NCBI GenBank assembly: GCA_027491165.1
Contig: JAIXWS010000120.1
Location: 1-41,278 of the forward strand
Direction: 5' to 3'
Origin: Sphingobacteriales bacterium
Lineage (GTDB): Bacteria; Bacteroidota; Bacteroidia; Chitinophagales; Chitinophagaceae
Length of the DNA: 41,278 nt
Below, piece by piece: positions 37,062 through 41,278 of the stretch. The position numbers and the translations under genes were made by a program. A model generated the notes under the pieces. The model did not search any database, was not told where the DNA came from, and saw only the letters and a list, made by a program, of their open reading frames with translations. Position 1 is the first letter of the stretch, and each line of letters opens with the position of its first letter.

Positions 37062-37694
37062 TTGAAACCCATGAAAAAAATATTTTTTCTTTTGTGTTTG
37101 TTTTGTTCAGTTGCTGTGGTTCAAGCCCAAAACACCTATAACAGCAGTGGTAGAATCGTAGCTAAAAAACCTGTTAAACAAAAAGGTTTTGATAGGGATA
37201 ATCTTGTTTTGGGTGGTGACTTTCGCTTTAATGGTGGAACAGGCTATTTAAGTGCAGGATTAGCACCTACCATCGGCTATAAACTCTTTACTGATTTTTA
37301 TGCAGGCGTAAAAATAGGTTATAGTTATGACCGATATAGGGTAGATCCTAGTATACTCCCTGCGGGTTCTGAGTCTAATTTGTTGACCTATAACACCTAT
37401 AGTGGGGGCATATGGGCTAGATACCTCTTTATAGAGAGCATTTTTGTACATGCCGAATTGGAGTACAATATTTTTGACAATTATTTTTTTAATGACCTTA
37501 CTGGCTTATTGGAGAAAAAAAATGTTGAATCGCCTAGTGCTTTATTGGGCGTAGGTTTTCGACAGCCCGTTTCTGATAGAATCAGTTTTAATGCCACGAT
37601 TTTATTTGATGTTTTAAATGATCCCAATAGCTATTACACCTTAAGTGGTAAAGGAGGATTTGATTATAGAATTGGGGTGTTGATTGGGTTTTAA
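37062..37694 (+). CDS. Outer membrane beta-barrel protein, secreted
   Basis: Signal peptide (MKKIFFLLCLFCSVAVVQAQ), alternating aromatic/Gly strands, terminal FDYRIGVLIGF. Confidence 0.75.
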   Translation: MKPMKKIFFLLCLFCSVAVVQAQNTYNSSGRIVAKKPVKQKGFDRDNLVLGGDFRFNGGTGYLSAGLAPTIGYKLFTDFYAGVKIGYSYDRYRVDPSILPAGSESNLLTYNTYSGGIWARYLFIESIFVHAELEYNIFDNYFFNDLTGLLEKKNVESPSALLGVGFRQPVSDRISFNATILFDVLNDPNSYYTLSGKGGFDYRIGVLIGF

Positions 37695-37820
37695 AACAAC
37701 ATTTTTCTCTTTCAAATAGCTTTGTTCTGGGGATGTAAAATACCGAACAAAGTCTTTTTGATTCGTTGATATAAAAGCCAAGCCATTCATCTTTATTTTT
37801 CATTTTTTTATTTTGATTTA

Positions 37821-39347
37821 ATGCTTATTGCTATTATCCTCGCCTATTTTGCTTTATTGTTAGGCATTGCATTTTATACTTCACGTGATTCAAATAACGA
37901 ATCTTTTTTTATCGGAAATCGGAAGTCCAATTGGATGCTTGTCTCTTTTGGGATGATAGGTACTTCGCTTTCTGGCATGACCTTTATTTCGGTGCCTGGA
38001 AAAGTAGGCGGTAGTGGCTTCGAATATTTTCAATTAGCAATTGGGTTTTGGTTAGGTTATTTTGTTGTCGCCTATGTGTTATTACCACTTTACTACAAAA
38101 TGCAGTTAACCTCTATTTACACCTATCTCGATAATCGTTTGGGTACGGGAGCATATAAAACGGGCTCGATGTTTTTTATCCTGTCGCGCACAATGGGGGC
38201 TACCTTAAGATTGTATTTAGTTATCAAAGTTTTAGAGCAGTTTGTCTTGAAAGAAATTGGTATTTCATTTGAATGGACTGCTGTGTTGATTATGGTTTTG
38301 ATTTTGCTATACACCTTGCGTGGAGGGGTAAAAACCATTGTTTGGACCGATACTTTACAAACCACATTTATGCTCTTGGCATTGGTGATTTGTGTTGTGT
38401 ATATGTTGGGGCAATTAAATCTTAATGTGAATACTGCTTGGGCTGCCATGTCAGCACATCATTATACCCATACCTTTAATACGCATATTCTGGAAAGCAA
38501 TCATTTTCTAAAGCAAATTATTGGAGGGGCATTTATCACCATTTCTATGACAGGACTTGACCAAGAGATGATGCAAAAAAACATCAGTGTAAGCAAACTT
38601 GAAGATGCACAAAAAAACATGTTGGTATTTGGATTTGTTCAAATGCTGGTTGTTTTTATTTTTCTTATGCTAGGTGGCCTATTATCGCTTTATGCAGCCG
38701 CACAAGGTATTTCGGCTAGTGGTGATGCTTTATTTCCCACTATTGCGGTACAAAGTGGCTTGCCCATTTTTGTGACGATTATCTTTTTAGTAGGCTTAAT
38801 TTCTGCTTTATTTCCAAGTGCAGATGGTGCACTTACTGCACTTACTTCCTCTTTTTGTATCGACATTATAGGCATAAAAAGGAATGAAATTTGGACAGAA
38901 AAAAAGAAATCTACTATTCGTTATGCTGTTCATTATTCCTTTGCCCTCTTATTTCTTTTATGTGTCTTTTTCTTTCGGGTGATTGACAGTGGTTCTTTGG
39001 TTGATATTTTATTTAAAATAGCCAATTTTACTTATGGTCCTTTATTAGGTCTTTTCGCATTCGGAATTTTTACCAAAAGACATCTACAAAAGGTGCATCC
39101 TCTTTTGCTATGCTTAACGGCACTAGCCTGTACATTTGGTATTGATGTATTCAATAATCCCGCATTTTATATAAAATTAGTGGGCTTAAATGATATGGCT
39201 GCTCAAAGTTTAGAATCCCTTTCTGAGTCGATATTTGCTGGGTATAAAATTGGAAATGAATTATTGATTATTAACGCTGCCTTGACGTTTGGACTTTTAT
39301 TTTTGTTTTCATCGCAAAAAGAAGATTTAAAAAAGGGTAATTCATAA
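37821..39347 (+). CDS. Sodium:solute symporter family protein
   Basis: About 13 TM segments; SFGMIGTSLSGMTFISVPGKVGGSGFEYFQLAIGFWLGY, typical SSS family. Confidence 0.92.
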   Translation: MLIAIILAYFALLLGIAFYTSRDSNNESFFIGNRKSNWMLVSFGMIGTSLSGMTFISVPGKVGGSGFEYFQLAIGFWLGYFVVAYVLLPLYYKMQLTSIYTYLDNRLGTGAYKTGSMFFILSRTMGATLRLYLVIKVLEQFVLKEIGISFEWTAVLIMVLILLYTLRGGVKTIVWTDTLQTTFMLLALVICVVYMLGQLNLNVNTAWAAMSAHHYTHTFNTHILESNHFLKQIIGGAFITISMTGLDQEMMQKNISVSKLEDAQKNMLVFGFVQMLVVFIFLMLGGLLSLYAAAQGISASGDALFPTIAVQSGLPIFVTIIFLVGLISALFPSADGALTALTSSFCIDIIGIKRNEIWTEKKKSTIRYAVHYSFALLFLLCVFFFRVIDSGSLVDILFKIANFTYGPLLGLFAFGIFTKRHLQKVHPLLLCLTALACTFGIDVFNNPAFYIKLVGLNDMAAQSLESLSESIFAGYKIGNELLIINAALTFGLLFLFSSQKEDLKKGNS

Positions 39348-39350
39348 ACT

Positions 39351-40049
39351 ATGACAAATTTTAAAAGTGGTTTAAAGCTCAGGGATTGGACAGAGACCAA
39401 GGCGCATTCGAGTTGGCAGATTTTTAAAATAATGGCTGAATTTGTGCAAGGATTCGAGGAGTTAGCCAAAGTTGGTCCTTGCGTCTCCATTTTTGGTTCT
39501 GCACGTACTGCTCCTGAAAGCAAGTATTATCAGTTGGCCGTAGATATCGCTAAAAGCCTATCTCAAGAGGGTTTTGGGGTCATCTCTGGTGGCGGTCCTG
39601 GTATTATGGAGGCGGCCAATCGCGGTGCGAAGCTAGCCGGTGGTCGCTCTGTAGGATTGAATATTGAATTGCCATTTGAACAATCTGCAAATCAGTTTAT
39701 TGACCCTGATAAAAATTTAAATTTTGATTATTTCTTTGTGCGCAAAGTAATGTTTACTAAATATTCTCAGGGTTTTGTAATGATGCCTGGTGGCTGGGGA
39801 ACCATGGATGAGTTTTTTGAGGTGGCTACATTAATTCAAACAAGAAAATTTACCCAAACACCAATGATCTGTGTGGGTAGTGCTTATTGGAAAGGTTTGT
39901 TTGATTGGATGCGTGAAACCATGTTGATAGAAGAACATAACATAAGCATTGGTGATTTGGAAATGATTAAAATATTTGACACTGCCGATGAGGTTGTTTC
40001 GTATATCCGTGAATTTTATACCCACAATAAATTGCAACCCAATTTCTGA
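39351..40049 (+). CDS. LOG family / TIGR00730 Rossmann-fold protein
   Basis: VSIFGSARTAPES, ISGGGPGIMEAANRGA, MMPGGWGTMDEFFE (PGGxGTxxE). Confidence 0.92.
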   Translation: MTNFKSGLKLRDWTETKAHSSWQIFKIMAEFVQGFEELAKVGPCVSIFGSARTAPESKYYQLAVDIAKSLSQEGFGVISGGGPGIMEAANRGAKLAGGRSVGLNIELPFEQSANQFIDPDKNLNFDYFFVRKVMFTKYSQGFVMMPGGWGTMDEFFEVATLIQTRKFTQTPMICVGSAYWKGLFDWMRETMLIEEHNISIGDLEMIKIFDTADEVVSYIREFYTHNKLQPNF

Positions 40050-40702
40050 TGACTTCTATACTTTTTGACGAACAACTGAATCGATACGCTACAAAAATGA
40101 GCACTGATGAATTGCCCATTTTAACAGCATTAGAACGGGAGACCTATCGCAAAGAAATGCAGCCAGTGATGCTTTCGGGCCATTTGCAAGGCAGCTTGTT
40201 ACAATTGCTGAGTAAAATGTTGCGTCCTTCAAGGATACTCGATATTGGTACTTTTACGGGCTATTCGGCTATTTGTTTAGCACAGGGTTTAGATGATTAT
40301 GGATTGGTTCACACCATTGAATTGGAGGAAGAGCGCAAGGATATTGCACAAAAATATTTTGAAGATTCAGGTTATAGTGGTCAGATTATTGCTCATTATG
40401 GCGACGCCAGTATAATTTTAAAAGAGCTCAAAGAACCCTGGGATTTGGTATTCATTGATGCAGACAAGCCTAATTATGGTCTTTATTATGATTTAGTTTT
40501 TGAGCATTTGAAAATTGGAGGCATTATTGTTGCCGACAATGTATTGTTTGAAGGTAGGGTCTTATTGCCTGAAGAAGAGCAAGGCAAAAATGAAAAGGCC
40601 ATGCATCAATTTAATCAAAAAATCAAATCAGATAATAGAGTAGAGGTTTTAGTATTGCCAATTCGTGATGGTATATCTGTTATTAGAAAGATTGTACTAT
40701 AA
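40049..40702 (+). CDS. O-methyltransferase (class I SAM-dependent, caffeoyl-CoA OMT-like)
   Basis: RILDIGTFTGYSAICLAQGL, DLVFIDADKPNYGLYYDLV, GGIIVADNVLFEGRV; start overlaps the upstream stop (TGATG). Confidence 0.93.
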   Translation: MTSILFDEQLNRYATKMSTDELPILTALERETYRKEMQPVMLSGHLQGSLLQLLSKMLRPSRILDIGTFTGYSAICLAQGLDDYGLVHTIELEEERKDIAQKYFEDSGYSGQIIAHYGDASIILKELKEPWDLVFIDADKPNYGLYYDLVFEHLKIGGIIVADNVLFEGRVLLPEEEQGKNEKAMHQFNQKIKSDNRVEVLVLPIRDGISVIRKIVL

Positions 40703-40712
40703 ATATTATTTT

Positions 40713-41278
40713 ATGAAGAAAAGACTATTCCTTTTTTGTTTGTGCTCTATCACTTTTAGTTCCATTGCACAAAATAGTTCCTTTGATGAAAAAGCACGTG
40801 CTTATATAAGTCAATATGCATCTTGGGCTATCGAAGAGCAGCAAAGAGTTGGTATTCCCGCATCAATTACACTAGCACAAGGTATTTATGAAACAGGTGC
40901 AGGTGAAAGTGTATTGGCCACCCAGGCCAATAATCATTTTGGAATTAAATGTAAAAAAGAATGGCGTGGAGAAACTTTTGCACATACAGATGATGCACCC
41001 AATGAATGTTTCCGAAAATACAAAAGTGCCAAAGATTCTTATAAGGACCATTCTGACTATTTGAAAAACTCTGTGCGCTATGCCGAGCTTTTTTCTTTTG
41101 ATGTGAGTAATTATATGGCTTGGGCTAAAGGTCTTAAAAAATGCGGTTATGCTACCAATCCGGCTTATGCCCAAAAGTTGATTAAAATGGTGGAAGATTA
41201 TGATCTCCAACAATACACATTAGCTGCAAATGGACAAAGAAAAAATGAAATAGTGCCTGTTGTAGAAAAGGAGCTTAA
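40713..41278 (+). CDS. Glucosaminidase domain-containing protein, N-terminal part (truncated by window edge)
   Basis: MKKRLFLFCLCSITFSSIAQ...GIPASITLAQGIYETGAGESVLATQANNHFGIKCKKEW...YKDHSDYLKNSVRYAELFSF: mannosyl-glycoprotein endo-beta-N-acetylglucosaminidase family. Confidence 0.92.
   Translation, partial: MKKRLFLFCLCSITFSSIAQNSSFDEKARAYISQYASWAIEEQQRVGIPASITLAQGIYETGAGESVLATQANNHFGIKCKKEWRGETFAHTDDAPNECFRKYKSAKDSYKDHSDYLKNSVRYAELFSFDVSNYMAWAKGLKKCGYATNPAYAQKLIKMVEDYDLQQYTLAANGQRKNEIVPVVEKEL

Noticed and set aside
1-41278. CRISPR array, tRNA/rRNA genes, intact insertion sequence or prophage
   Set aside because: No regularly spaced repeats, no recognisable RNA gene cores, and no transposase or phage structural genes on either strand.

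Overview
The window looks like a chromosomal segment from a Bacteroidota bacterium, probably Chitinophagaceae-like. The lineage call is an inference from protein style, TAnnTTTG-type -7 promoter elements, a T9SS-type C-terminal tail and operon types. Most of it is dense, ordinary core genome: a 5' fragment of inorganic pyrophosphatase (minus strand, cut by the left edge), an ExbB-ExbD-ExbD-TonB operon, a ferredoxin/ferredoxin reductase pair, dxr-rseP, alaS, a BatA / dihydroorotase-like / DUF4199 / GT2 operon, recN, a large secreted hydrolase with PKD and T9SS sorting domains, a transglutaminase-like protein, an O-antigen ligase/Wzz pair, prfA, grpE-dnaJ, a C-terminal processing protease, an NlpC/P60 hydrolase, tex, a sodium:solute symporter, a LOG-family protein, an O-methyltransferase, and a glucosaminidase cut by the right edge. 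The one accessory-looking stretch is about 26.15-29.0 kb. It has low coding density, small membrane ORFs, a CX4CH heme lipoprotein, a frameshifted gene resembling the bacterial eRF1-like (baeRF / 'translational machinery protein') family, and a spaced 15-bp inverted sequence pair. I saw no CRISPR array, rRNA, tRNA or intact transposon. I found no convincing new defence or mobile system. The best leads are a dihydroorotase-like protein that appears to have lost its metal ligands inside a conserved-looking operon, the frameshifted baeRF-like gene, overlapping micro-ORFs with a well-placed promoter, and GACAA/TTGTC dyads at the grpE promoter.
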